DNA of 64,000 nucleotides, taken from Schizochytrium sp. TIO01 (lineage: Eukaryota; Sar; Bigyra; Thraustochytrida; Thraustochytriidae). The translations under genes and the position numbers were made by a program. The stretch covers positions 5,513,261 through 5,577,260 of the forward strand of contig SMSO01000031.1 in assembly GCA_004764695.1 (NCBI GenBank), written 5' to 3'. Below the pieces are notes generated by a model. That model worked only from the letters and a program-made list of their open reading frames with translations. It was not told where the DNA came from and did no database searches. Positions 45,209 to 55,905 of this stretch are shown here, in pieces. The number at the start of each line of letters is the position of its first letter. Position 1 is the first letter of the stretch.

Positions 45209-47056
45209 ATGCTTGGCTCCTCGAACATAAAGCGCAAGAACTCTGAGGTGTTCGATCCTGACGAGCTTAACACCCTCATGAGAGGACCCGAAGACAACGA
45301 GTTCGCGGGATCCAACAACAATACCTCAGGACAGAACATTCTCCATGACAGGGAGGAAGACGCTCTCGAAAACCCGCCGCAAAAAACTAGGCGAGCCGTC
45401 CAGCGGAGAAATACTGATGGCACCAGCGGCGGCGCCTCAGCGACCACAACCATGGTTGCGAATTTATCTTCTTCTTCATCTTCTTCGTCCTTGTCATCAT
45501 CATCATCATCTTCTTCATCTTCACCTTCATCTTCATCTTCATCTTCATCTTCCCCGAAACAATACTCACCCCCTCAAATGCAGAATACACAGAACTATCC
45601 AAACATGCCATCACTTTCGCTAGGAGGCGGCTCCGGGAAACCCTTTTCTAGCAACTCCTCAAGCATGCCTCTACACGAGAGCGGCAGCTTAGGCACAGGG
45701 CGCGCCCTCGTGCGGGTGTCTTCGCTAGACTATGGTCGTGGTGGCGTTGACGAGTGCTCAAGTCAGTACTCTGAGCGGTTCTACGCCGATTCCAAACGGG
45801 TACCGCCTTCAAAGTTTGACTTCGTTGGCGCGCAGTGTGGTAGCTCCATGTTCAGGGTACTTTTAACTCTGGTTGTAGGCCTTTTGCTCCTCGATCGCAT
45901 TGTCTTACCCTCGCCCAGCTCATTTGCTCCAGATAGTAGCAATACATATCCACACGAGGCAAACCTAAATGTCGCCTCACCAGGTGTAACTCTAGAAGAC
46001 CTCAATCACATGCGCAACATTCTTCGTGGGGAATTGACAGGTGAAATGCGGGCAGAATTTCAAAAAGAACTACACAAGAAGCTTTCATTAGTGCAAAATG
46101 TTTCTCTTGCGCAGATCACTACTCTGGAGAAAAAATTAAAAGACCAAGACACTGCTATGACTAATTTGCGCAACTCCATTCCTAAATTAGAGCAATTTGC
46201 TGGCATGATTGACTCCACAGCCAAGGAAGCTGTGCAGTCTCGCATTTATGACGACTCCAACACCTACTTTACTCTTTTAGAAAACATAATCAACAACGGC
46301 TCCAAGCAACGTTGGGTGTTTCCGTGCACATGGCAAGATTGCTTTTCAATGTCTCAGGGCGAATTTCTCGTTACAGCAATCGAAGGTCTTTCCCCGCCCG
46401 CAAGAAAGCTAGACAAAGACCAAGTTCGTATTCTCGTTCTCGGTCACTGCAGTTCAAACTTGTTAGAGAGTGCAAGTTCGCGTTTTGGAGATCGTTTGCA
46501 GAAGTTTGTTGTCGTATCATCGAGCGAACAAGCCTCCTGTGCAGGTCATGCTATGGACGAGGCTAAGGCCTTGCCAAACTCTACTTCTGCTCAAAAGGCA
46601 CCAGGTTTTGAATTTATTGATATTGATCCATCATCAAGCGCAAACACGAATTTGGATAAGTTCCCAGCCAAATTCTTTGATGCAATCTTCATCAATGCTG
46701 CACCTTCCGAAATTCTCCGAATTATCCCTAATCTTAAGTCCTTATACCTTCCAAAGCTACGCAACGATGGGCTCATTAGTGGTCACGGGTATGGTGTTCA
46801 GCACCCAACTTCAACTGAAGGACAGACAACTAAAGTGACCTGGTTAAGGAATGATATCGGAGAGGATTCGAAAGGGCTTATTCTTCTCTCACAGCTTGCA
46901 GATGTAAAGGTTGGTGTTGACATTTTGTTTCAGGATGCCCGCCGTAAAGATCGCGTGGAAACGGATCCTCTCAGGGTGGCGGGAGACACAACTTGGTATT
47001 TTTACAAGCGCAAAATTTCAATCTCGGACGTTTTTGGAGGAAATCGCCGGCGATAA
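45209..47056 (+). CDS. Single-pass membrane protein, methyltransferase-like domain (615 aa)
   Basis: ATG 45209 (MLGSSNIKRKNSEVFDPDEL) is preferred; an in-frame ATG at 44993 would add 72 residues, largely the microsatellite. Residues 1-210 are low complexity, including a long Ser tract (about 85-120). One membrane helix follows at about 213-233 (MFRVLLTLVVGLLLLDRIV), then a coiled coil and a folded domain from about 355. In that domain ILVLGHCSSNLLESASSRFG looks like a Rossmann strand I. FDAIFINAAPSEILRIIPNL then RNDGLISGHGYG resembles the ID-x-x-H...GG-x-ISGHDY end of class I methyltransferases of the Methyltransf_24 type. The topology suggests a type II protein with a lumenal enzyme-like domain. 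Catalysis is unproven; the usual Asp-His pair is replaced. Confidence 0.72.
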   Translation: MLGSSNIKRKNSEVFDPDELNTLMRGPEDNEFAGSNNNTSGQNILHDREEDALENPPQKTRRAVQRRNTDGTSGGASATTTMVANLSSSSSSSSLSSSSSSSSSSPSSSSSSSSSPKQYSPPQMQNTQNYPNMPSLSLGGGSGKPFSSNSSSMPLHESGSLGTGRALVRVSSLDYGRGGVDECSSQYSERFYADSKRVPPSKFDFVGAQCGSSMFRVLLTLVVGLLLLDRIVLPSPSSFAPDSSNTYPHEANLNVASPGVTLEDLNHMRNILRGELTGEMRAEFQKELHKKLSLVQNVSLAQITTLEKKLKDQDTAMTNLRNSIPKLEQFAGMIDSTAKEAVQSRIYDDSNTYFTLLENIINNGSKQRWVFPCTWQDCFSMSQGEFLVTAIEGLSPPARKLDKDQVRILVLGHCSSNLLESASSRFGDRLQKFVVVSSSEQASCAGHAMDEAKALPNSTSAQKAPGFEFIDIDPSSSANTNLDKFPAKFFDAIFINAAPSEILRIIPNLKSLYLPKLRNDGLISGHGYGVQHPTSTEGQTTKVTWLRNDIGEDSKGLILLSQLADVKVGVDILFQDARRKDRVETDPLRVAGDTTWYFYKRKISISDVFGGNRRR

Positions 47057-47478
47057 CCTGTGTGTATTCTCACATTTGCTTTCAATACATTTTTTTCTGA
47101 TCACAACTATTGCATAAGATTGCAAATAAAACTTAATTAAAAAACGTTTCCTCGTTCATATTCATCTGTCCCACGCCAATTTTAAAATGAACATGAAAAG
47201 GTGTACTTCATCTTCATCACGCACAGATAAAAGAGCCATCTGCTTGGCTTGAAATGTATACCCTTTTCGCTCTTCATTCGAGCTTTGGATAATTTCTTTT
47301 TAACATGGTCAACAAGTTTTTCTAGATTAACAACAAAATACATACATAATGAAAGAATCTAAATCTAGTGTACATAATCCTCGTGGATTGGTTGTGACTT
47401 TGTTGTTCCTGAGCATGTTTCATACCAACCTGGTACTAATGACTAACAAGATGCCTCTCACAAACTAATCGCGTAGTT
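47057..47478. other. 3' spacer of two convergent genes
   Basis: No feature beyond AT-rich 3' regions. Confidence 0.6.
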
Positions 47479-50400
47479 TTACAGGATAGAAATTGTGCTT
47501 AGGATGAGGTTTACAAAAGCCGCCTCGCTGATGTCCTCTTGGTCATCTGATATATGAGCGAAGACTGCACTGACCTCCCCAGCAGCAAGTAAATGGGCTA
47601 GCTCGGGCTGTCGCAGAAGGAACCTTTTCAAGTCACCGTTCGGTTGCTCAAGAGCATCGCGAAACTCTCCTAGGTTTATATACCCAGATTGGTCACGGTC
47701 AATCATTCGAAAAATAATTTCTGCTTCGCGTTGGAGACGATGTTGTCCAAGCTCGCGTGCGGCCGCACTTATAAATTCAGTACGCGAGGAAGCTGCTAAA
47801 TGATCTATATGGAGTTTGCGACGGAGGCTTGAGGATGCGAATGCTTTTGTAGCTTGCGCACGATCTTCTGCTCCTTGTAGGGCTGCCTTGGCATGAAGAA
47901 TAAAATCTTCGGAACTCACTTCCCCAGACTTGGCTCGCTGCAACATCATAGAGAAAACAAAAGGCCGAAGAAGTCCTGGCATGGATGGAGAAAGTCTGAT
48001 AAATGCTAGGACATCTGGACGGAACATGGCCTTCTGTAACTCAGCAAGGGATATACTTGCAGAGTTATCAGTATCAAGCAATTCAAATGTGCGCTCTAAA
48101 TCCTCGTCTAGTTGCTGTTCTCGGCACACACGTTCACATACTGTTTGGAACTCTTGAGCATCGACTTGTCCTAATTCTAGAAATAGGCGATCCAGAAAAT
48201 AGCTGTCGCGTAGTACATGAAGTGCAGGGACAGCATCCAGGATTGTTGCCACATGATCCATCGCGAGGCCAGCGAGGATTTCGTGCCGACTAAGGCTTCC
48301 ATTGCCGTCCGTATCTAGTGAGTGAAATAAGTCTGCAAAATCCACTGGCGCCTGGAAGCAGTCCTGACAAGATAATGGAACCTCCCATTGCGCAATGTTT
48401 AGAGCTTTGCTGCGATAAAAACAGAGACCATTTGGTGTAAGAACCTGCTCCCAATCTTCGGCAGCAGCCCAGTCATGGTCACCACGAGCAAGGCGAAATA
48501 TACGATGACAGTGCACATGCACCTCCTCAACACCGTCCTCATATTGTATTGTATATTCGTTGAGGGCATCCGTTCGTAACACTACAGCTGGGAAAAAGAC
48601 ACTTTCAGATTCATCTAAACTCGCTCCATCGCTATAATCAGAGAACCCACTACTAGAGCGCATAATAGTAGGCTTTGATAATACCTTACAAAGCATACCA
48701 TCGGGAAATACGTCCGCATCCCGAAGCAGAATTGCTTCGAGATCTACAGCATCCTCATCATCACCATCTTCATATTCAATAGAAAAAGTGCCATTCATAT
48801 TAATCCGTGCAATGCGACCCGGGTACCAGTATTCCCCATTTTCAAATTGTGCATACACAAATACACCCAGAGTAACCATTTCACGAGGAAGACTCCATGT
48901 AGTTTGGCCAGATAGAGTATCATGGTAGTATGGATTCCCTTCTTCATCCTCAAGGACCTCCCAAGCGCTATTTCCAGTGGGAGTAGGGCTTTTAGTGGGC
49001 ATTTCCAGTTCTTCATTGGAACTTTGGACAGAGACCGACAATTCGTGCTCAGAGTAGCGGACAACCTTGTCCTCATACGAGACCTCCCCGGTTTCATGAT
49101 TATAGTAGTATATACTTCCATCGTCTGCTTCAAGTGCCTCCCAAGACGAATGGAGAGAGCTCTTTAGCGTAATGAAGCCCGGTGGTAGCTCCCATACAGA
49201 CTCGCCAGTGTTAGCATTTGCATAAAAGACATTGCCATGATCATCTTCGCAAATATACCATGGCACTGATGCACTTGAAGCCTGATCAAAATGTAATACA
49301 TGCTTGTTATCCTTGCCCTTGGGAGTTGACGCCAAATTCATACCAAAGGGTGGGGACCATCGGGATTCACCCGTATCCTTGGAATAGTAAAAGTCAGCAC
49401 CCGTTGCTTCATCTTGCCAAATCTCCCATATATCCGCTACAGCGCGATGCACACGATTGCGGGCTAGAAATCCGCGGATAAGGCGCTGCACATTGAGAAT
49501 TGCTTCCGATTCATGGACAGGCGTTGTTAGGGCAGATGACTGCGCACTCTCTCTGCTTTTTGCGCGCTCTTCTGCGGCCATTTCTGCTTGGCGTCTTTGG
49601 AAGGACGTGAATGCATCGTAATCTACTCCCTTGAGGTTGCGAAGCATGAAATTGAAATTCTCCACGATAAATTGGTTTTGTGGGTCAATCTGTAAAGCAG
49701 AAAGGTAGTATTCTTCTGCCAACTCATAATCTGGGTAAATGTGAATGCTGCTAGTGGTCGTTGTACCAAAAAACTGAAGACACAAAGCATAATTTAGCAA
49801 AGCAGTCGAATTTTGAGGTTGCTCAATTGTAGCTTGCCGATAGAAGCCAGCCTCTGCAAGGTGAAAAACAGCCATGGACGGGTCTACTGTGTAAGCACGG
49901 CTTACAAAATCCATAATGACATCAAAATCGTCTTCGAGATTGGATGCAAGAAATATGGCATAGTTCATGAGTACGAAGGGATTATCAGGTCCTCTTTCCA
50001 TCATATAATTCATTGCACGATGGAACAGGGGTCTTGCTTTGTCAGTTTTATGTTCGATAACGAATAGATACAGCATGTAATTGCACAAATTTACAATCCC
50101 CTGACGATCGGTTTCACTCGTTTCGATTCGGAAAGGGTTTTCCAAGTACTTATCTTCTGCACAGCGCATAATTTCAACACCACGCAACAAAGTACGAAGT
50201 TTTTTCCGTGCTCGTTTCCCGCGGTACGCATTTTGCAATCGAATTGCACACTTTGCCTCCGTTTGGGTAAAGCCTTGACTAATTACCTGCCATAATTCAT
50301 TGAACTTGGCAAGATCATACATTTCAAGTTTTGCTGGCTTTTCAAATGAACATGCTTTGGTGAGCTGATTATGATAAAATTTGACATCAGGCCATCGCAT

Positions 50401-53400
50401 TAGGTACTCATCAAATATGCCCCAAGAACGTAAATGCCTTGTGCTTGGATCTGCAAGAATAGCATCCCAGTCTTCTCTTGTCTTTGGAGCTGGTGACACC
50501 TCTCTGGTGTGTAGCTGTCGTGCACATCGTCGCCCAAGGTAGCCACGCCAGATCCTTTGAATTGTTTTGGTGCTTTCCAGGCGGTGCCGTTCATGTAACA
50601 AGCGAGCTCGCTCTTGCTTGAACCACTTTACAGTGTAGTAAGTTCGCCAAGCATTTTGAATAATACGACACGCTGCAGACTGGACGCGGAGAAGTTCTAC
50701 TCTCCGTTTTGCCTGAAATGTCCTCCAGCGGCTTTGCAAACGGATTGCCATGTCACGCATGACTCGCTGGCGCCAAGCACGGACCACAGCAATGTAGCGA
50801 CGATATGCGACCTGAATTGTCAATGCTGCGGACTCACGGCGAAGCTTTTCACGAAGTTCCTTGTTCTCTTCGTCCCAGTACCGCTGATAATCATTTAGAT
50901 TGATACCTTCGAGCTCAGCAATTTCTGGATCAAGAATAGCCAAGTCTAATTCGTCTGGTTCATGGGCAAATTCTGCACTACCACGAAGCTTCTTTTGGAC
51001 CTTTCGTTCAATATATTTACCACCTCTTCCTGGCGGCGGACGACCCCCAATTCCAGCATCAACAGTCTGTCCAGTGCGACTGTTGTAAAACACGATGCCC
51101 TGTTTTTGTTCATCCCATTGCTGTTCCCAATCATCTGTTGCCTCTGGCAAATCGTAAATTTCAGGTGGGGTCACCCACTGGAATTTCTGCAGATCTGGAT
51201 TGTACCAGAAAGCTTCACCCGAGAGTTCATCATCACGCCTGCGTGCTTCATAATATCCCAACGTCTCAAATTCTGAGATATCAATAGGCTCGCCAAGGAG
51301 TCGATAGCGCTGCCAGGAGCTCGAGGTTAGAATTCCCATTTCAACTTCAAGTTGACTCCTGGTCGACAGTAGATCGAGCCAGCTGTCCATTGTTAAATTA
51401 GGTAAATCCCTTTTCTGATGCGTTTCATGTGCTTGAACAATGGAGATGTTTCGTTTACTATTTCCTTTGTTGTATTCTTTTGTGAACTTCACCTGTCCAA
51501 GTAGAGCAGCTAAAGCTTCAGCTTGACGCCGCGCCTGAACCTCCCACTGGGATTCCCTCTCACGCTCGATAAATCTCTCCGAAATATAAGCCAAAACGTT
51601 TTTGCATTGGTGCATTCGGGCCTCACCAAGCGGCGTGAGACCAGCGTAGTTCTTAATGTTCATATCTGAATCGTAGAAGAGTAAAAGATGCAAGAGTTTC
51701 ACGTCATCAATTCGACATGCCATATGAAGGGGTAAGTCTCCTGCAAGGTTTTGAACATTTGGGTCAGCTCCATTTTTGAGAAGAACCTTGGCAACGTCTA
51801 AACTCCCCTGCCCACCTAGCGCACAGGCACAATGCAAAGCTGTGTCTCCGGTGTCCCGGTCTTGCGTTTGTGATGGGCAGTCTGCATCAAGCAGGAATTT
51901 AAGCATCTCCATATTTCCTTGGCGGGAAGCATACCATAAAGGGTTTCGACCCCACTCATCGCATACACTCGGCGTGGCCCCCCACCGAATAAGCATTTCT
52001 GCGGCATCCAATTGCTTTTCAGCCACAGCATAGTGTAGAGGTGTCCTACCGTGATGGTCTCGCAGGTCAAGGGCGCCTTCTCCAGAAAAGAGAGACATAA
52101 TGGTTGCCATCATTGGAAGCATTCCTCGACCTGCAAGATCATGTAACGGGTGAACGCCAGCAAAGTCCCGACAGTCTTTGTCTGCACCAGCTTCTAGCAA
52201 CATTTGCACAATCTTGGAGTGATCTTCGAGTGCGGCAATATGCAAAGCTGTATTTCCTTCCAAATCTCGAACTTCAAGGTCTGCATAGGGAGAGAACACG
52301 TCAATGAGACCGACTAGGCCATTTGCAGCAGCTTCCATGAGAGGAGTGTTACCACCTTCATCCTGAATCTGGATGCTTGCACCTTTTCGCATGAGATAGT
52401 CAGCAAGTTGATCTTGACCAGGAAACGCTTTGGTAGTGATCGAGTGTAGGCATGTCCTACCTTCCTTGTTACGAACATTAATGTCAATGCCGTGTCGCAG
52501 ACAAAGCTTCACAATACGTTTAGATCCATTTGCAACCGCTTGGTGCAATAGAGTATCACCAGTTTCTGGATGTTTAAGTTTTTTGGGGTCAATATGCTTA
52601 ACCTCGATAGCATGGCGCACTGTCTCGAAATTTTCGGGACTTGCATTACCAAGAATGTAACGGCTAAGCTCATCAATAAATCTTTCACGTCCCTTTTTGC
52701 CTCTCCAATTACGCTGGATGCGTATGGCAGCATCGCGTTCCCAATAAAATTGCTCAACTCTCCGCCGACACAGTCGTCCACGAACATGCCTTTGAATACG
52801 AGTTGCCATGCGAGACTGATAAAGCGCCTTTTTCACGACTCGTTGTGCTGCTGTAGCTCGGAAACGTGCTTGAATCTTGCAAGCACAAGCAATTTTGTGG
52901 TTTCGGTACTTTTCCGTCCACAAAACCCACCTACGAAAACGGGAATACAGCAAATCATGCATCTTATCTTCAAAAAGTAAACGTGCCTTTCGCATACGTT
53001 GACAATGACTATTCCATGCTCGGAAAACAGCATAGGAGCGCCGCCATCGGATTCGGCGCAGAGATGTTGCGATCTTAACGTTCTGTTCATCCCGAAGCCT
53101 GCGGGCACGCACTGCTAATGTACGGCAGCAATATGCGCGCCAGCAAGATTGGATTTGCGTTGCAGCGTCTCGACAAAATCGGGCTCGCTTTACTACAATC
53201 CGTGCTCTGCGAGTTCGGAACATATTTTGAATTTTGATGGCTGACTGATATTTCAACTCTACCTGTTCTTCTGTATATTTAACCCACAGTTGAAAAGCAC
53301 GGTTTGTACGCTTTCCCAAAAGACGCTGCAAGAAATCTCTCCCTCGATTTACTTTTGACGTATAGTTAGCCCAAGCAATCAAACAGCGATGCTGCTGCCT

Positions 53401-55905
53401 CTGCAACATGCGTTTAATACTAAGACGGACTTTTCCTTCTTGGTCTAGTTTGTGATGTCGCATTCGACGAACGTGGGTTCGGGCTTGAACACCACGTACG
53501 ATACGCTGAATCTCTGTCGCTGCAGCAATTTGTTTTGCACGAAATATCTTTTGTAAAAATAAGCCTTCCCGCCATTGCACAAATGTGCCATGAAGCTTGG
53601 AACGAATAGCCTGCTTTCGCATTTGCGATGCTCGGTGATGAACAAGCCATCTTTGAAAACTCATGAGCAATATTTTGTGGAGGTTTTTGGCATATCGTCG
53701 CTGGGCTTCAGCTTCACGGTGTTTTGTAACGATTCTATTTTTCATACTTTCGATTCGTTTCTGCTCAAGTTTCTCTTCGGCAGCTTTTTGTTGAATTCGA
53801 GACTTGTGTTTCCCTGCTTCCATCTCTGCCCGACGACGGAGCTGTTCATTTGCCAAACGTTGTTTTTTCTTTTCCTGGCGGCGTCGCTCGGCTTCATCGC
53901 GTGCTGCCTTTTCAAGCTTTCGAAGTTCTAAACGCTTTCGATAAGCTCTCTGCACGAGAACGGCTGCTTCTTCCTGTTTGACTTTGAGCTGCTCTCGCCA
54001 GCCCCCCATTGCTTTTAGCTTTTTAATAGCAACTACAGTATGGCCACGGCGTTTTAATTGGCGCACAATAAATGCAAGGTACATCTGTGCTCCCTGATTT
54101 TGTGAAGCTGGAGTGGAATTTCGAAGCTGCCGCTTGTTGACCCCACTCATTGTTACGCTTTCCCAAGTCTCGTCCACACTGCGTTGCACTTGTTCCACTC
54201 TCTGTTCCAAATCGTCAGCTACTTGCTGCTTTCTCCAAAGTTCATTGCGTGCGAGAAATATTTCCGTTCGCAGTGTGTTCTGGTTTTCTAGAGAAAGGCT
54301 AGATTTGTGTTCAAGTTTTGCAACTTTAGCTTGTTGAGACCGAAGCGCAACTTTGGCTAGGCTAAGATCATCAAGTAGACGTACTTTTCGCTTTTCTGCA
54401 TCTTCTGTCTGTTTCAATTTATCGAGCATCCGCATGCGGTTCCCGTCATCTCCAAATTTAACAGCCTTAATGATTTCATCGGGTATTTCCAAAAAGTAGT
54501 CAATAGCAGCGCGTAAGACGAAGCTAGCCCGTATCCACTGCCCATTCCATAAACGCCCATGTACAGGTCGCCCAGCTGCCTTTGCTTCTACAAGCCACGC
54601 TTGCGCGCCCTCGTCTTCCTCTTCTTCATCATCATCGTCACTATCGATTGCACAGGGGGGTTGATCGCCATTGTCCTGTGAACGTGTAGTAATGAGCATT
54701 GTGCGATGGTCACTTAATGCTATACTATGCTTCTCACGCCTTTCTCTCTCCCATTTCAAAATTACGTGGTCATACACAAATTCTGCGAGACTGGCCACAG
54801 CACCTGGTTCCGCGCCAATTTCATCCAAGAATGCCTCACAACTATTCAATATGAGACGCTCATGCAATACAACACTGTCCATCATGCACACGCGTGGCTT
54901 AAGCATTACACCTCGTTCTTCATGCTCTCGCAAGATGGGTTTATTGTCTTGGACAAACTTCACATGTGCTAAGCGTTCAATGCTTCGGCGAAGACAAATA
55001 TAAACATAAACAGAGTTATCGTCCAACGTCTCACTGAGGAATTGAGAGAATAGTTCGGTATGCAAGCCATGCTCTCCTAACATTTTGAAGCGAGGCCACT
55101 TGTTCTGAATTTCATGCAACGAAAGCAATAAATTCCACGCCATCGTACTTGCAAGACCTTCAAGTCCATAGTTTTGTCTGAAGAATGTCCAAGCAGTTTC
55201 TGGAAATGGCGCAAGGTGAAAGTTTGCACGCAAAGCCGCACGACGCATTTCTCGGTCTCGGGCATCAAAGATTCCCTCCATGGTCACGAGTACCCAGTGA
55301 AGTCGTTGTGGTTTACCATGTACAAAATCGCGAATATCTACATGCTTGCAAAATCTTGGGTACATTTCAAAGAGTTTTATGTCAAGCGGCTTGCCAGATG
55401 GGGCCTTCCCCCGGCTAGAGTCTTGGTTGTCGTATGTTTGGTTACCCATCGTGGGTGAGCCTTCAACTGAGGTCAATTCAGAGTCTCGAGTTTCAGAGTG
55501 CGCATGTCCATCCCATGCAGATTCTGCATATTCTTGTGCTTCTGCACGCTCTCGTGCGCGTTTCTGCCGCTTGGCCTGTATACGAGCATTCGCCACTGCA
55601 GTGTTACTCGCCTGGTCCTTTGAGATCTCCTTTTCCGCAAGTTTCTTATCGAGGTAAAGCTGAATATACTGAATAGTTTCTAAATGCGGCAGCATTTGTC
55701 TTTTGTGTTCTAGTGTTCGCGTGGACATTGTTCTCGTTAGTTTGCCTGGCTGACCATCCTGGTCCGCAAGGATGCGCTCCCACGAACCGCCATCGTCACT
55801 TCGCCAAGGGCTCTTAGGACCTTTGTTTTTGCCACCAATCTCTGGCAAAAGCCCAGGTCCCGCGCCTTTTCGTCCAGGTCCCGCGGGGGACCTAGCGCGC
55901 TTCAT
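47479..55905 (-). CDS. Giant IQ, ankyrin, WW, TPR and EF-hand protein (2808 aa)
   Basis: An uninterrupted 8.4-kb frame from ATG 55905. In order (approximate residues): charged N-terminus and helical region (1-640); basic coiled coil and IQ motifs, calmodulin-binding, with repeated AIRIQRNWRGKKGRERF-type units (640-1080); ankyrin repeats (1100-1430; GDTLLHQAVANGSKRIVKLC, GNTALHIAALEDHSKIVQML and others); two degenerate WW modules (1555-1620); more IQ motifs (1690-1910); TPR-like helices (1935-2080); WW modules (2160-2190, 2215-2245, 2255-2280, 2310-2340, 2475-2512); two Tudor-like modules (2350-2390 YWYPGRIARINMNGTFSIEY; 2430-2470); and EF-hands with full loops DTDGNGSLSRHE, DTDNSASISLAE and DRDQSGYINLGE (2520-2750). 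A calcium/calmodulin-regulated scaffold of cytoskeleton or flagellum is inferred. No enzyme domain seen. Confidence 0.9.
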   Translation of the reverse strand: MKRARSPAGPGRKGAGPGLLPEIGGKNKGPKSPWRSDDGGSWERILADQDGQPGKLTRTMSTRTLEHKRQMLPHLETIQYIQLYLDKKLAEKEISKDQASNTAVANARIQAKRQKRARERAEAQEYAESAWDGHAHSETRDSELTSVEGSPTMGNQTYDNQDSSRGKAPSGKPLDIKLFEMYPRFCKHVDIRDFVHGKPQRLHWVLVTMEGIFDARDREMRRAALRANFHLAPFPETAWTFFRQNYGLEGLASTMAWNLLLSLHEIQNKWPRFKMLGEHGLHTELFSQFLSETLDDNSVYVYICLRRSIERLAHVKFVQDNKPILREHEERGVMLKPRVCMMDSVVLHERLILNSCEAFLDEIGAEPGAVASLAEFVYDHVILKWERERREKHSIALSDHRTMLITTRSQDNGDQPPCAIDSDDDDEEEEDEGAQAWLVEAKAAGRPVHGRLWNGQWIRASFVLRAAIDYFLEIPDEIIKAVKFGDDGNRMRMLDKLKQTEDAEKRKVRLLDDLSLAKVALRSQQAKVAKLEHKSSLSLENQNTLRTEIFLARNELWRKQQVADDLEQRVEQVQRSVDETWESVTMSGVNKRQLRNSTPASQNQGAQMYLAFIVRQLKRRGHTVVAIKKLKAMGGWREQLKVKQEEAAVLVQRAYRKRLELRKLEKAARDEAERRRQEKKKQRLANEQLRRRAEMEAGKHKSRIQQKAAEEKLEQKRIESMKNRIVTKHREAEAQRRYAKNLHKILLMSFQRWLVHHRASQMRKQAIRSKLHGTFVQWREGLFLQKIFRAKQIAAATEIQRIVRGVQARTHVRRMRHHKLDQEGKVRLSIKRMLQRQQHRCLIAWANYTSKVNRGRDFLQRLLGKRTNRAFQLWVKYTEEQVELKYQSAIKIQNMFRTRRARIVVKRARFCRDAATQIQSCWRAYCCRTLAVRARRLRDEQNVKIATSLRRIRWRRSYAVFRAWNSHCQRMRKARLLFEDKMHDLLYSRFRRWVLWTEKYRNHKIACACKIQARFRATAAQRVVKKALYQSRMATRIQRHVRGRLCRRRVEQFYWERDAAIRIQRNWRGKKGRERFIDELSRYILGNASPENFETVRHAIEVKHIDPKKLKHPETGDTLLHQAVANGSKRIVKLCLRHGIDINVRNKEGRTCLHSITTKAFPGQDQLADYLMRKGASIQIQDEGGNTPLMEAAANGLVGLIDVFSPYADLEVRDLEGNTALHIAALEDHSKIVQMLLEAGADKDCRDFAGVHPLHDLAGRGMLPMMATIMSLFSGEGALDLRDHHGRTPLHYAVAEKQLDAAEMLIRWGATPSVCDEWGRNPLWYASRQGNMEMLKFLLDADCPSQTQDRDTGDTALHCACALGGQGSLDVAKVLLKNGADPNVQNLAGDLPLHMACRIDDVKLLHLLLFYDSDMNIKNYAGLTPLGEARMHQCKNVLAYISERFIERERESQWEVQARRQAEALAALLGQVKFTKEYNKGNSKRNISIVQAHETHQKRDLPNLTMDSWLDLLSTRSQLEVEMGILTSSSWQRYRLLGEPIDISEFETLGYYEARRRDDELSGEAFWYNPDLQKFQWVTPPEIYDLPEATDDWEQQWDEQKQGIVFYNSRTGQTVDAGIGGRPPPGRGGKYIERKVQKKLRGSAEFAHEPDELDLAILDPEIAELEGINLNDYQRYWDEENKELREKLRRESAALTIQVAYRRYIAVVRAWRQRVMRDMAIRLQSRWRTFQAKRRVELLRVQSAACRIIQNAWRTYYTVKWFKQERARLLHERHRLESTKTIQRIWRGYLGRRCARQLHTREVSPAPKTREDWDAILADPSTRHLRSWGIFDEYLMRWPDVKFYHNQLTKACSFEKPAKLEMYDLAKFNELWQVISQGFTQTEAKCAIRLQNAYRGKRARKKLRTLLRGVEIMRCAEDKYLENPFRIETSETDRQGIVNLCNYMLYLFVIEHKTDKARPLFHRAMNYMMERGPDNPFVLMNYAIFLASNLEDDFDVIMDFVSRAYTVDPSMAVFHLAEAGFYRQATIEQPQNSTALLNYALCLQFFGTTTTSSIHIYPDYELAEEYYLSALQIDPQNQFIVENFNFMLRNLKGVDYDAFTSFQRRQAEMAAEERAKSRESAQSSALTTPVHESEAILNVQRLIRGFLARNRVHRAVADIWEIWQDEATGADFYYSKDTGESRWSPPFGMNLASTPKGKDNKHVLHFDQASSASVPWYICEDDHGNVFYANANTGESVWELPPGFITLKSSLHSSWEALEADDGSIYYYNHETGEVSYEDKVVRYSEHELSVSVQSSNEELEMPTKSPTPTGNSAWEVLEDEEGNPYYHDTLSGQTTWSLPREMVTLGVFVYAQFENGEYWYPGRIARINMNGTFSIEYEDGDDEDAVDLEAILLRDADVFPDGMLCKVLSKPTIMRSSSGFSDYSDGASLDESESVFFPAVVLRTDALNEYTIQYEDGVEEVHVHCHRIFRLARGDHDWAAAEDWEQVLTPNGLCFYRSKALNIAQWEVPLSCQDCFQAPVDFADLFHSLDTDGNGSLSRHEILAGLAMDHVATILDAVPALHVLRDSYFLDRLFLELGQVDAQEFQTVCERVCREQQLDEDLERTFELLDTDNSASISLAELQKAMFRPDVLAFIRLSPSMPGLLRPFVFSMMLQRAKSGEVSSEDFILHAKAALQGAEDRAQATKAFASSSLRRKLHIDHLAASSRTEFISAAARELGQHRLQREAEIIFRMIDRDQSGYINLGEFRDALEQPNGDLKRFLLRQPELAHLLAAGEVSAVFAHISDDQEDISEAAFVNLILSTISIL

